Notes under the pieces: model-generated | Told to the model about the DNA's origin: nothing | The model's input: the letters and a program-made list of their open reading frames with translations, nothing else | Databases searched by the model: none | Shown here: piece after piece, positions 16,628-25,627 of the stretch | How positions within the stretch are numbered: the first letter of the stretch is position 1 | How the letters are laid out: each line of letters starts with the position of its first letter | From: Arenimonas fontis | GTDB lineage: Bacteria > Pseudomonadota > Gammaproteobacteria > Xanthomonadales > Xanthomonadaceae | Length of the DNA: 64,000 nucleotides | NCBI RefSeq assembly: GCF_008386465.1 | Contig: NZ_VUOD01000001.1 | Span: forward strand, 1 to 64,000 | Direction: 5' to 3' | Translations under genes and position numbers: made by a program

Positions 16628-18161
16628 TATCCGTCGCCTGACCCTGGATGGTCGGCCGCTCCGCATCGAGGACGTGGTGGACGTGGCGCTGCGCCGGGCC
16701 CGCACCTCGCTGTCCACAGATCCGGCGTTCCGGGCCCGCATCCAGCGCGGCGCCGACCTGGTGGACCGCCTGATCGCCGAGGACGGCGTGGTCTACGGCG
16801 TCAGCACCGGCTACGGCGACTCCTGCACCGTCGCCATCCCGCCCTCGCTGGTACCCGAGCTGCCGCGGCACCTTTACACCTACCACGGCGTCGGCCTGGG
16901 CCGCTGGCTGACGCCGGAGGAAACCCGCGCCGTCCTCTTCGCCCGCCTGCAGTCCCTGGTCCAGGGCATGTCCGGCGTCAGCATCGCCCTGCTCGAACAG
17001 CTGCAGGCCCTGCTCGAACACGACATCCTGCCGCTGATCCCGGCCGAGGGTTCGGTCGGCGCCAGCGGTGATCTCACGCCGCTGTCCTATGTCGCCGCCG
17101 CGCTCTGCGGCGAGCGCCAGGTCTGGCACGACGGGCGCCTGATGCCCGCCGCCGAGGCCCTGGCCATGCACGGACTGCGGCCGCTGCGCCTACGCCCCAA
17201 GGAAGGCCTGGCCATCATGAACGGCACCGCGGTGATGACCGGCCTGGCCTGCCTAGCCCTGCGCCGGGCCGACTATCTGGGCCGCCTGGCTACCCGCCTG
17301 ACCGCCTGGAACGTCGCCGCCAGCGCTGGCAACGCCCACCACTTCGACCAGACGCTGTTCGCGGCCAAACCACATCCCGGCCAGCAGCGCGTGGCCGCGC
17401 GTCTGCGCCGGGACCTGGCCTCGGACCGGCCGCCGCGCAACGAGCAACGCCTGCAGGACCGCTATTCGCTGCGCTGCGCCCCGCACGTGATCGGCGTGCT
17501 CGAGGATGCGCTACCGATGCTGCGGAGCATGCTGGAGAACGAGCTCAACAGCGCCAACGACAATCCGCTGATAGACGCCGAGCAGGAAATGGTCCTGCAT
17601 GGAGGCCATTTCTACGGCGGCCACATCGCTTTTGCCATGGACAGCCTGAAGAACCTGGTGGCCAATCTAGCCGACCTGCTGGACCGGCAGCTGGCGGTAC
17701 TGGTGGATAGCCGCTACAACCATGGCCTGCCCGCCAACCTGTCCGGCGCGGAGGGAGTGCGCGCGCCGCTCAACCATGGCTTGAAGGCACTGCAAATCTC
17801 GGTGTCGGCCTGGACCGCCGAGGCGCTGAAACTGACCATGCCTGCCTCGGTGTTCTCGCGCTCGACCGAATGCCACAACCAGGACAAGGTCAGCATGGGC
17901 ACGATCGCCGCCCGCGACGCGCTGCGTGTGCTCGAGCTGTCCGAACAGGTGGCGGCGGCCATGCTGATCGCCTCGCGCCAGGCCTTGGCCCTGCGCCGGC
18001 GCACTGGCAGCGAGCCGCAGCTGGCGCCGGAGGCGACGGCGATGCAGGCCGACCTGGAAGCGCGCATACCGCTTCTGGTCGAGGACCGTGCCCTGGACGG
18101 CGAGCTGCGGGCCCTGCTGGCCGCCATCCGCGCCGAGGAGTGGCCGCTTTATGAAGCTTGA
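16611..18161 (+). CDS. Aromatic amino acid ammonia-lyase family protein (HAL/PAL/TAL type) in the APE operon
   Basis: 516 residues with the self-cyclising MIO triad in VGASGDLTPLSYVA (Ala151-Ser152-Gly153), the catalytic tyrosine in VVYGVSTGYGD (Tyr62), NGTAVMTGL, QDRYSLRC and HNQDKVSMG. These enzymes deaminate His, Phe or Tyr. The selectivity loop reads RHLYTYHGVGLG, which is neither the Ser-His of histidine ammonia-lyases nor the His-Leu of tyrosine ammonia-lyases. Similar genes occur in Xanthomonas pigment clusters. It may supply or tune the aromatic starter, but the substrate is not established. It overlaps both neighbours (17 and 11 bases). Confidence 0.82.
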   Translation: MAATADIRRLTLDGRPLRIEDVVDVALRRARTSLSTDPAFRARIQRGADLVDRLIAEDGVVYGVSTGYGDSCTVAIPPSLVPELPRHLYTYHGVGLGRWLTPEETRAVLFARLQSLVQGMSGVSIALLEQLQALLEHDILPLIPAEGSVGASGDLTPLSYVAAALCGERQVWHDGRLMPAAEALAMHGLRPLRLRPKEGLAIMNGTAVMTGLACLALRRADYLGRLATRLTAWNVAASAGNAHHFDQTLFAAKPHPGQQRVAARLRRDLASDRPPRNEQRLQDRYSLRCAPHVIGVLEDALPMLRSMLENELNSANDNPLIDAEQEMVLHGGHFYGGHIAFAMDSLKNLVANLADLLDRQLAVLVDSRYNHGLPANLSGAEGVRAPLNHGLKALQISVSAWTAEALKLTMPASVFSRSTECHNQDKVSMGTIAARDALRVLELSEQVAAAMLIASRQALALRRRTGSEPQLAPEATAMQADLEARIPLLVEDRALDGELRALLAAIRAEEWPLYEA

Positions 18162-18567
18162 GCTGTACGCCGAAATCGAACTGAGCCCTGCCTTCCACGA
18201 CCTGGATCCGATGGACGTGGTCTGGCACGGCAACTATGTCCGCTACTTCGAACATGCCCGCTGCGCGCTGCTGCAATCGTTCGGCTACGACTATCCGCAG
18301 ATGCGCGATTCCGGCTACGCATGGCCGGTCGTGGACATGCGCTGCAAATATGTGCGGCCGGCCCGCTACGGTCAGCGCCTGAAGGTCCGGGCAACGCTGG
18401 TCGAGTGGGAGAACCGGTTGAAGATCGACTACCTGATCCGCGACGCCGACACCGGCGAAGTGCTGACCCGCGCCCACACCATCCAGGTGGCGGTGGATCT
18501 GCGCACCGGCGAGATGTGCCTGGTCTCGCCGCAGGTGCTGGCGCGCAAGCTGGGGCGGGAAGCCTGA
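18151..18567 (+). CDS. 4HBT-type acyl thioesterase (ApeK-like)
   Basis: 138 residues with the hotdog thioesterase motif DLDPMDVVWHGNYVRYFEHA, in which Asp19 is the likely catalytic residue. The protein is a 4-hydroxybenzoyl-CoA thioesterase-like enzyme. In APE operons it holds the ApeK place and is thought to release or proofread acyl-ACP intermediates. Start at 18151 inside the lyase gene end; it ends in TGATG with the next gene. Confidence 0.85.
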   Translation: MKLELYAEIELSPAFHDLDPMDVVWHGNYVRYFEHARCALLQSFGYDYPQMRDSGYAWPVVDMRCKYVRPARYGQRLKVRATLVEWENRLKIDYLIRDADTGEVLTRAHTIQVAVDLRTGEMCLVSPQVLARKLGREA

Positions 18568-19154
18568 TGGTCACCGGTCTGCTTGCGCTGCTGTTGGCCC
18601 TGGCGCCGATGCCGGCGACCGCGATGGAGTTGCCGCCGCTGGAAAGCCCGGCGGTACTGCGCGGCGACTTCGTCCAGGAAAAGCGCATCGCCGGCTTCCA
18701 GGCGCCGCTGCGCTCGCAGGGCCGCTTCCTGTTGCTGCGTGGCCGCGGCCTGCTCTGGGAGACGCGGGAGCCGTTTCCCTCCACGCTGGTGGTGACGACC
18801 GCTCAGATGTATGAGATCGGCCCGGACGGAGCCCGGCGGCCGCTGCCTGGCACCGGCGAGGACCGGGCGGGGCAGGTGACCGGCATGCTGTTGGCCCTGC
18901 TCGGCGGCGACCTGAAGTCGCTGCAGGATCGGTTCCGGACCGAACAACTGCCGGCGGGCGAGCACGCCTGGCGCCTGCGCCTGTCGCCGCGGGATCCTGT
19001 CCTGGGCACGGCCTTCGGCCTGCTGGAGCTGGCCGGCGATCGCCATGTCCGCGAGGTGCGTATCGAGCGCGCGGACGAGACGACGCTGATCCGTTTCACC
19101 GGGCTGGAGACCGCCGCCGCCCCGGCCGCGGAGGAGGCCGCCCGTCTTGAGTGA
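18567..19154 (+). CDS. LolA-like outer-membrane lipoprotein carrier of the APE operon (ApeL position)
   Basis: 195 residues. A signal peptide (MVTGLLALLLALAPMPATA) is followed by the LolA-like start LRGDFVQEKRIAGFQAPLRS and LLWETREPFPSTLVVT. LolA carries hydrophobic cargo across the periplasm; here the partner cargo is probably the polyene lipid. The ATG at 18567 overlaps the preceding stop by one base. The stop overlaps the TTG start of the exporter by eight bases. Confidence 0.85.
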   Translation: MVTGLLALLLALAPMPATAMELPPLESPAVLRGDFVQEKRIAGFQAPLRSQGRFLLLRGRGLLWETREPFPSTLVVTTAQMYEIGPDGARRPLPGTGEDRAGQVTGMLLALLGGDLKSLQDRFRTEQLPAGEHAWRLRLSPRDPVLGTAFGLLELAGDRHVREVRIERADETTLIRFTGLETAAAPAAEEAARLE

Positions 19155-21486
19155 TCGAAAGTGGACCAGGCTGTGGCCGGGCGCTGCCCTGGCCTGGCTG
19201 CTGCTGGTGGCGATGCTCGGCTGGCAGCAGGTCGGTTTCTGGCGCGAGGGCAGGCTGGACAGCGATGTCTTCGCCCTGCTGCCCGGCAGCGCCGACCCGG
19301 CGCTGCAGGCAGCCACCGATGCCCTGGCCGAGGCCGCCAGCCAGCAAGTCGTGGTGCTGCTGCGCGGCGGCGACTGGGCGGCCACCCGCGCCGCCGCCCA
19401 AGCCTTCCTGACGCACCTGCGGGAAGACGGGCTGCTGCAACCTGAAAGCACCGATGCGGCGAAGGCGATCGCCGCGCTGGGCGTCATGGCGCCCTACCGG
19501 CGTGGCCTGATCACCGAGGCTCAACTGCGGCGCCTGCAGGCGACCTCGCCGGACACGCTTGCGGACGAGGCCCTGCGGCGCCTGTACGCGCCAGGTGCTT
19601 CCTCCGGCCTGCTGCCCTGGGCCGAAGACCCCCTGGACCTGTGGGGCGAGGCCTGGCAGGCGAGGGCGGGCGATATCCGCCGACGCGATGGACTGCTGAG
19701 CGTACCCGACAGCGCCGGCGACTGGGTCCTGCTGCGTCTGCGCTACAGCCGCCCCAGCTTCAACCTGGATGGGGAGCCGCATCTGCAGCGGCGCCTGCAG
19801 GCCGCGCTGGACGCGGCGACGGCCGCCTCGGGGATGCCGGTGCGGATGCTGCGCGCCGGCGTGCCCCTGCATGCCGAGGCGGCGGCGGTGCGCGCCCACC
19901 AGGAGATCAGCCTCATCGGCCTGGGTTCGATGGCGGCGGTGCTGCTGCTGGTCTGGTTGAGCTTCCGCAGCCTGCGGCCATTGTTCATGGTGGCACTGTC
20001 GCTGCTGGTCGGCGTGTTGTGCGGCCTGGCCGCCACCCGGCTCGTGTTCGGCCAGGTACATCTGCTGACCCTGGTCTTCGGCGCCACCCTGATCGGCGTC
20101 GCCGAGGACTACGGCATTCACTACTTCGCCTCGCGCCAGGGCCAGCCGGGAGTACCGCCACGCACCCTGCTGCGGCAGCTTGCGCCGGCGCTGCTGCTGG
20201 CGCTGGCGACCAGCCTGCTGGCCTACCTGGCACTGGGCATCGCGCCCATGCCCGGACTGAGGCAGATGGCGCTGTTTTCCGTGGCCGGCCTGACCGGCGC
20301 CTTTGCCACCGTGCTGCTGTGGTTCCCCTGGCTGGATGCGGGCCGTCCGCGCCAGAGCCCCTTCGCCCGCGCCATTGCCGAGAGTCTGCACCGCTGGCCG
20401 CGCTGGCCGGCCGGCCGACGCGGCTGGATGCTGCTGGCGCTGCTGCTCCTGCCCGCGGCGGGCGGCTGGCTGCAGCTGCGCAGCGAGGATGGCCTGCGGG
20501 CACTGCAGGCCTCGCCGCCGGACCTGCTGGCCGACGAACGGGAGATCAGCCAGCGCCTGGGCCTGCCCAGCCCGGCCCAGTTCTACCTGCTGCGCGCCGC
20601 GGATCCGCAGACGCTGTTGCAACTGGAGGAAGCGCTGGCCGGGCGGCTGCAGGCAGGCGTGGACGAGGGCCATCTGCGCGGCTGGCGGGCGGTGTCGCAG
20701 CTGGTACCGTCGATCGCCCGGCAGCAGCGGAACGAACGGATCGTCCGCGAACTCGAGACCGCGCTTTTCGAGCGGATCCGGCAGCGGATCGGCCAGGCGC
20801 CGGGGGCGCCGGCACCGCAAGGCTTCTGGCTGCTGCCCGAGGTCGCCCTGGCCGCCGCCCCGGGCGAAGCGCTGCGGTCACAATGGCTGGGCCGGCACGA
20901 TGGCGCCTGGGTCAGCCTGGTGCTGCTCGAAGGCTTGGGTCAGGAGGGCCTGGCCCGCGCCGCCGCCGCCGCCGATGGACTGGAAGGCGTGCGCTGGGTG
21001 GACCGAAGCGCCGATTTTTCCGCCGTGCTGAGCCGCTATCGGGTACTGATGCAGTGGCTGCTGCTGGTCGGTTATGCGGCGGTGGCCCTGTCGCTTTGGC
21101 TGCGCTTCCGCCGCAAGGCCTGGCGGGTGCTGGCGCCGACGGTGCTGGCAGCGGCGATCAGCCTGGGCCTGTTGGGCTGGTTCGGCGTGCCGCTGCAACT
21201 GTTCGGCGTGCTCGCACAACTGCTGCTGCTGGGCGTGGGGGTGGACTACGGCATCTTCCTGGTCGAGCACGAAGACGATCCGCCGGCCTGGCTGGCTGTC
21301 TGCCTGGGAGCCGCCAGCACCTGGCTTGCCTTCGGCCTGCTGGCGCTTTCCGCCACGCCGGCGCTGCACGGCTTCGGACTGACGCTGCTGCTGGGCATCG
21401 GCCTGGTCTGGCTGCTCAGCCCGTGCTTCCGGCCGGCCGGCCTTCGAACCGATACTGCACCGACTCTCAAGGGGATGCCTTCATGA
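19147..21486 (+). CDS. MMPL/RND-family exporter of the APE operon (ApeM position)
   Basis: 779 residues, with two copies of a hydrophobic block of about six helices separated by large periplasmic loops. Each block carries the family motif with the proton-relay Asp: LIGVAEDYGIHYFAS in the first and LGVGVDYGIFLVEHED in the second. A single N-terminal helix (LAWLLLVAMLGWQQVGFW) precedes the first loop. It is probably a lipid exporter that hands the polyene to the LolA-like carrier. The start is TTG at 19147; the alternative GTG at 19151 is out of frame. Confidence 0.88.
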   Translation: MSDRKWTRLWPGAALAWLLLVAMLGWQQVGFWREGRLDSDVFALLPGSADPALQAATDALAEAASQQVVVLLRGGDWAATRAAAQAFLTHLREDGLLQPESTDAAKAIAALGVMAPYRRGLITEAQLRRLQATSPDTLADEALRRLYAPGASSGLLPWAEDPLDLWGEAWQARAGDIRRRDGLLSVPDSAGDWVLLRLRYSRPSFNLDGEPHLQRRLQAALDAATAASGMPVRMLRAGVPLHAEAAAVRAHQEISLIGLGSMAAVLLLVWLSFRSLRPLFMVALSLLVGVLCGLAATRLVFGQVHLLTLVFGATLIGVAEDYGIHYFASRQGQPGVPPRTLLRQLAPALLLALATSLLAYLALGIAPMPGLRQMALFSVAGLTGAFATVLLWFPWLDAGRPRQSPFARAIAESLHRWPRWPAGRRGWMLLALLLLPAAGGWLQLRSEDGLRALQASPPDLLADEREISQRLGLPSPAQFYLLRAADPQTLLQLEEALAGRLQAGVDEGHLRGWRAVSQLVPSIARQQRNERIVRELETALFERIRQRIGQAPGAPAPQGFWLLPEVALAAAPGEALRSQWLGRHDGAWVSLVLLEGLGQEGLARAAAAADGLEGVRWVDRSADFSAVLSRYRVLMQWLLLVGYAAVALSLWLRFRRKAWRVLAPTVLAAAISLGLLGWFGVPLQLFGVLAQLLLLGVGVDYGIFLVEHEDDPPAWLAVCLGAASTWLAFGLLALSATPALHGFGLTLLLGIGLVWLLSPCFRPAGLRTDTAPTLKGMPS

Positions 21487-22721
21487 GCCTGCGCCGCGAA
21501 AAGACCGACCTGCTGATCATAGGCGCGGGACCGGCCGGCTCGGTGGCCGCAGGCTTGCTGCGACGGCAGGGCAATGAGGTGCTGATGCTGGAAAAGCAAC
21601 AGTTCCCGCGCTTCTCCATTGGCGAGAGCCTGTTACCGCAAAGCATGGAGTACCTGGAGGCCGCAGGCATGCTGCGGGCCGTGGTCGAGGCCGGCTTCCA
21701 GTACAAGAACGGCGCTGCCTTCGCCCGCGCCGGCCGCCACACCATCTTCGATTTTCGCGACAAGTTCAGCTCGGGCTGGGGCACCACCTACCAGGTGCAG
21801 CGCGCCACTTTCGACGAGATCCTCGCCCGCGAGGCCGAGCGCATGGGCGCGACACTGCGCTTCCGGCATGAGGTGCTGGCGCTTGACCTGGAAGGCGAGC
21901 GCGCCCTGGTCCGCGTCCGCGACCCGGAGGGCGGGGAATACGAGGTGGAAGCCGGCTTCGTGCTCGACGCCAGCGGTTTCGCCCGCGTACTGCCGCGCCT
22001 GCTCGACCTGGAAACGCCCTCGGGCTTCCCGGTGCGTGGCGCCATCTTCACCCACGTCCGCGACAACATCCCGGCCGACGGCGGTTTCGACCGCAACAAG
22101 ATCCTGATCTCGGTGCATCCCGACCGCCAGGATGTCTGGTACTGGACGATCCCGTTCTCCAACGGCACCTGCTCGCTGGGCGTGGTGGCCGAGGCCGCCT
22201 ACCTGGAAAGCCAGGCGGCCGGGGACGACAACACCCGCCTGAAGGCCATGGTGGCGCAGGAGCCCGGCCTGGCCCGGCTGCTGGACAAGGCCGAGTGGAC
22301 CATGCCGGCGCGCCGCCTGGTTGGCTATTCGGCCAACGTGAAGTCGCTCTGGGGCCGCCACTACGCGCTGCTGGGCAATGCCGGCGAGTTTCTCGACCCG
22401 GTGTTCTCCTCGGGGGTAACCATCGCCTTCAAGTCGGCGGCCCTGGCCGCCGACTGCCTGCGCCGCCGCTTCGCCGGCGAGAACGTGAACTGGGACACCG
22501 AATACGAGCGGCCGCTGCGCCTGGGCGTGAGCACCTTCCGCCGCTTCGTGGACTCCTGGTACGCCGGCGGCTTCCAGAACATCATCTTCCATCCGCGGCA
22601 GAACCCGGACATCCGGCGCATGATCTGCGCCATCCTGGCCGGCTACGCCTGGGACACCAACAACCCCTACGTCGCCGAGGGGCGCCGGCTGGCGGTGCTG
22701 GAGGAGCTGTGTTCCGCCTGA
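21483..22721 (+). CDS. FAD-dependent halogenase-like monooxygenase in the APE operon
   Basis: 412 residues. The FAD motif is LLIIGAGPAGSVAAGLL; the halogenase signature WxWxIP is present as WYWTIP (residues 219-224). NAGEFLDPVFSSGVTIAFKS matches the second flavin-binding stretch of phenolic-type halogenases (CndH/PltA group), and Lys75 (FQYKNGAAF) lies where the active lysine is found. Xanthomonadins are brominated aryl polyenes, so halogenation of the aryl head is a fitting role. A non-halogenating FAD reductase of similar fold is the alternative. It overlaps both neighbours. Confidence 0.75.
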   Translation: MSLRREKTDLLIIGAGPAGSVAAGLLRRQGNEVLMLEKQQFPRFSIGESLLPQSMEYLEAAGMLRAVVEAGFQYKNGAAFARAGRHTIFDFRDKFSSGWGTTYQVQRATFDEILAREAERMGATLRFRHEVLALDLEGERALVRVRDPEGGEYEVEAGFVLDASGFARVLPRLLDLETPSGFPVRGAIFTHVRDNIPADGGFDRNKILISVHPDRQDVWYWTIPFSNGTCSLGVVAEAAYLESQAAGDDNTRLKAMVAQEPGLARLLDKAEWTMPARRLVGYSANVKSLWGRHYALLGNAGEFLDPVFSSGVTIAFKSAALAADCLRRRFAGENVNWDTEYERPLRLGVSTFRRFVDSWYAGGFQNIIFHPRQNPDIRRMICAILAGYAWDTNNPYVAEGRRLAVLEELCSA

Positions 22722-23263
22722 GGCCATCATCTGATCTGGCAAGACTGGCGGCGCTGGCGATACTGCTGGCCCTGTCGGCCTGCGCCGGCGCCCGCGGCAG
22801 GCCCGCGCCGCTGCCGCCACCGTTGCGGCTGGCGCCGGCGCTGCTGCCGGCACCGCTGGCGGCGGACCAGCGCCTGAGCTTCCGCCACGCCGGCGGTGAG
22901 GATGTGCTGGACGCGCGCCTGGAAGCCGATGCGCAGCGCCTGCAACTGGCCTTGCACCGCTTCGGCCAAGTGCTGCTGGTGCTGCGCTGGGACGGGCAGG
23001 CGCTGGAACAGTCGCGAGCGCCGCAGGCGCCGCTGACGCTGTCGCCGGAGCGGGTGCTGGATGATGTGCAACTGGTCTACTGGCCGGCCGAGGCGATCCG
23101 CGCGGCAATGCCCACCGGCTGGACCCTGGAGGAGGGAAGAGATGGCCGGCGCTTGCGCCATGGCCGCAGCACCCTGGTCGAGATCGTGCATCTGGACGAC
23201 AAGCGCGTCCGCCTGCGCCGGCCGGGCTACGAGCTGATCATCGAGACGCGGGAGCTGCCATGA
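22709..23263 (+). CDS. DUF3261 lipoprotein of the APE operon (ApeN position)
   Basis: 184 residues starting at a GTG 13 bases inside the halogenase gene. The N-terminus is a lipoprotein signal with lipobox LSAC (LAALAILLALSACAG). The rest is a beta-rich periplasmic domain (RFGQVLLVLRWDGQALEQS, RPGYELIIETRELP). DUF3261 proteins are nearly restricted to APE-type clusters and are expected at the outer membrane, as partners of the LolA/MMPL export proteins. The longer frame on this strand, starting at 22295, lies within the halogenase gene and is a shadow. Confidence 0.8.
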   Translation: MFRLRPSSDLARLAALAILLALSACAGARGRPAPLPPPLRLAPALLPAPLAADQRLSFRHAGGEDVLDARLEADAQRLQLALHRFGQVLLVLRWDGQALEQSRAPQAPLTLSPERVLDDVQLVYWPAEAIRAAMPTGWTLEEGRDGRRLRHGRSTLVEIVHLDDKRVRLRRPGYELIIETRELP

Positions 23264-24441
23264 GCGCGGTTTTCCTGCGAGAGCTGGGCCTGGCCTGCGC
23301 GCTCGGCCGCCATGTGGACGAAGTCGCCGCCGGTCTCTTCGCCGCCGACCGGCCGCGCGGCCTTGAAATCAGCGAGGCCTGCAGCCCGGGCCGGCCCATG
23401 CCATTGGGCTGGGTGCCGGGCGGGCTGGATCCGCTGGCCGACTGGCCGCTGCCTCTTCGCGGCCGCAACAACGCGCTGCTGGCCCTGGCGGCGGCTTCGC
23501 TGCAGGACGCCGTCGCCGCCGAGGCGGAACGCTTCGGTGCCATGCGCCTCGGCGTGGTGCTGGGCACCAGCACCTCCGGCGTTGGCGAAAGCGAGCAGGC
23601 CAACATCCATCGCATCGCCACCGGCCGTTGGCCGGAGGACTTCCACTACCGGCAGCAGGAAATGGGCACGCCGGCACGCTTCCTGGCCGAGCTGCTGGGC
23701 CTGCGTGGGCCGGCCCATGTCATTTCCACGGCCTGCTCCTCCAGCGCCAAGGCCCTGGCCTCGGCCGCGCGCTTGCTGCAGGCGGGCTTCTGCGACGCGG
23801 TCGTCGCCGGCGGCGCCGATTCGCTCTGCCGTTTCACCGTCGCCGGCTTCGATTCCCTGGGCGCGGTGTCCGACCGCCGCTGCAATCCCTTTTCGCGGCA
23901 TCGCGCAGGCATCAACATCGGCGAGGGCGCGGCCCTGTTCCTGCTGACGCGGCAGGAGGGGCCGGTGCGCCTGGCAGGCTGGGGCGAGAGCGCCGACGCC
24001 CACCACATGTCCGCTCCCGATCCCGCCGGCGCCGGCCCCGAGGCCTGCATCCGCGAGGCGCTGGCGCGGGCAGGACGGCGCCCGCAGGAGATCGACTACG
24101 TCAACCTGCACGGCACCGCGACCCTGCAGAACGACGCGATGGAAGCGGGCGTGCATCACCGCATCTTCGGCCAGGACTGTCCCGCCAGCTCGACCAAACC
24201 GATGACCGGCCACACCCTCGGCGCCGCCGGCGCCATCGAGGCGGCCGTCGCCTGGCTGTGCCTGGCCCGCAATCCGCAGCGCCGGCTGCCGCCGCACTGG
24301 TGGGACGGCGAGGCCGATCCGGCGCTGGCGACGGTGCGGCTGGCGCGCCCCGGCGAGACGGTGTCGCGACTGCGCCGCGTGCTCAGCCAGTCCTTCGCCT
24401 TCGGCGGCAGCAACATCGCCCTTGTGCTGGAAGCGGAATGA
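23260..24441 (+). CDS. apeO: Beta-ketoacyl-ACP synthase (elongating KS, ApeO-like)
   Basis: 393 residues with the full thiolase-fold triad: Cys159 in STACSSSAKAL, His284 in NLHGTATLQND and His318 in KPMTGHTLGAAG. In the ape order it is the KS that pairs with the cysteine-less chain-length factor encoded first in this operon. It carries out decarboxylative condensation of malonyl-ACP with the growing aryl polyene. The gene starts in the ATGAG overlap with the lipoprotein gene. Confidence 0.88.
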   Translation: MSAVFLRELGLACALGRHVDEVAAGLFAADRPRGLEISEACSPGRPMPLGWVPGGLDPLADWPLPLRGRNNALLALAAASLQDAVAAEAERFGAMRLGVVLGTSTSGVGESEQANIHRIATGRWPEDFHYRQQEMGTPARFLAELLGLRGPAHVISTACSSSAKALASAARLLQAGFCDAVVAGGADSLCRFTVAGFDSLGAVSDRRCNPFSRHRAGINIGEGAALFLLTRQEGPVRLAGWGESADAHHMSAPDPAGAGPEACIREALARAGRRPQEIDYVNLHGTATLQNDAMEAGVHHRIFGQDCPASSTKPMTGHTLGAAGAIEAAVAWLCLARNPQRRLPPHWWDGEADPALATVRLARPGETVSRLRRVLSQSFAFGGSNIALVLEAE

Positions 24442-24902
24442 ACGACGTAGTAGCCTCCCTGCCGATCGAACGTCTGGTGCCGCACCGCGAGCCGATGCTG
24501 TGGCTGCAACGGGTGCTGTATTGCGACGAGAACCAGGTGCTGGCCGAGGCGGTGGTCGGGGAGGACCATCTTCTGCTGGACGGCGGCATGGTCCCGGCCT
24601 TCGCCGGCATCGAGTACATGGCCCAGGCCATCGCCGCCTGGGCCGGCGCCCGCGCACTGTCGCGCGGCGAGGCGGTAAAGCCGGGGTTTCTGCTCGGTAC
24701 CCGCCGCTACCGCGCCAGCTGCCCCGGTTTCCATCCGGGCCAATGCCTGCAGATAGAGGGCCGCCGCGAGCTGTTCGGCGAGAACGGCCTGGGCATGTTC
24801 GCCTGCCGCATCCTCGAAGCCGGCGAGGTCCTGGCCACGGCCAACGTCTCGGTCTTCGAGCCACCCGATCCCGACGCCTTCCTGGGGAACTCCGCTTCAT
24901 GA
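24438..24902 (+). CDS. apeP: 3-hydroxyacyl-ACP dehydratase, hotdog fold (ApeP-like)
   Basis: 154 residues. The catalytic pair is probably His16 in VPHREPMLW and Glu59 in FAGIEYMAQAIAAWA, matching the ApeP/COG4706 dehydratase family. In APE synthesis ApeP works with ApeI to introduce the double bond in each cycle. Start at 24438 overlaps the KS gene by four bases (ATGA). Confidence 0.87.
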   Translation: MNDVVASLPIERLVPHREPMLWLQRVLYCDENQVLAEAVVGEDHLLLDGGMVPAFAGIEYMAQAIAAWAGARALSRGEAVKPGFLLGTRRYRASCPGFHPGQCLQIEGRRELFGENGLGMFACRILEAGEVLATANVSVFEPPDPDAFLGNSAS

Positions 24903-25627
24903 GCAATCGCTGCATTCTCGTCACCGGCGCCAGCGGTGACATCGGACGGGCCATCGCCCTGCGCCTGGCCCGCGACGGATTCGACATCGCCGTACACTGC
25001 CGCAGCCGGCGCGAACAGGCCGAAGCCGCGGCCGCGGAGATCCGGGCCCTGGGCCGCGAAGCCCGGGTGCTGGCCTTCGACATCGCCGACCGCGCCGCCT
25101 GCGCTGCCACCATCAGCGCCGATACCGAGGCCAACGGCGCCTACCATGGCGTCGTCCTCAACGCCGGCATCGCCCGCGACGCCGCTTTCCCGGCCATGAG
25201 CGCCGAGGAATGGGACAGCGTGATCCGCACCGACCTGGACGGCTTCTACAACGTGCTGCAGCCGGCGGTCATGCCGATGGTGCGCCGGCGCCAGCCCGGC
25301 CGCATCGTCACCATCGCCTCGGTGTCCGGGCTTGCCGGCAATCGGGGCCAGACCAACTACAGTGCCGCCAAGGCCGGCCTGATCGGCGCCACCAAGGCCC
25401 TGGCCCTGGAACTGGCCAAGCGCCAAATCACGGTCAACTGCGTCGCCCCCGGCCTGATCGAGACCGGCATGCTGCCGGAACACGTGATCGCGGAGGCGCT
25501 GCCGATGATTCCCTTGCGCCGGCTCGGCCGCCCCGAGGACGTGGCGGCGGTGGTGTCCTTCCTGATCTCCGACGAGGCCGGCTATCTCACCCGGCAGGTG
25601 ATCTCGGTCAACGGGGGCATGCTGTGA
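24899..25627 (+). CDS. apeQ: 3-oxoacyl-ACP reductase, FabG type (ApeQ-like)
   Basis: 242 residues of the classical SDR fold: VTGASGDIGRAIA, NAGIARDAAF, the catalytic Ser in IASVSGLAG and Tyr154/Lys158 in NYSAAKAGL, and the FabG end RLGRPEDVAAVVSFL, ISVNGGML. It reduces the beta-keto group after each condensation. Translation is coupled by ATGA overlaps on both sides. Confidence 0.9.
   Translation: MSNRCILVTGASGDIGRAIALRLARDGFDIAVHCRSRREQAEAAAAEIRALGREARVLAFDIADRAACAATISADTEANGAYHGVVLNAGIARDAAFPAMSAEEWDSVIRTDLDGFYNVLQPAVMPMVRRRQPGRIVTIASVSGLAGNRGQTNYSAAKAGLIGATKALALELAKRQITVNCVAPGLIETGMLPEHVIAEALPMIPLRRLGRPEDVAAVVSFLISDEAGYLTRQVISVNGGML

Noticed and set aside
19096-20820. 574-codon minus-strand frame inside the MMPL exporter gene
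   Set aside because: Gln/Arg/Gly-rich antisense shadow of a clear transporter gene.
19641-21482. Frame-shifted extension upstream of the halogenase frame
   Set aside because: The track frame is open but its product is Arg/Gly/Ala-rich noise over the exporter gene; the halogenase starts at 21483.
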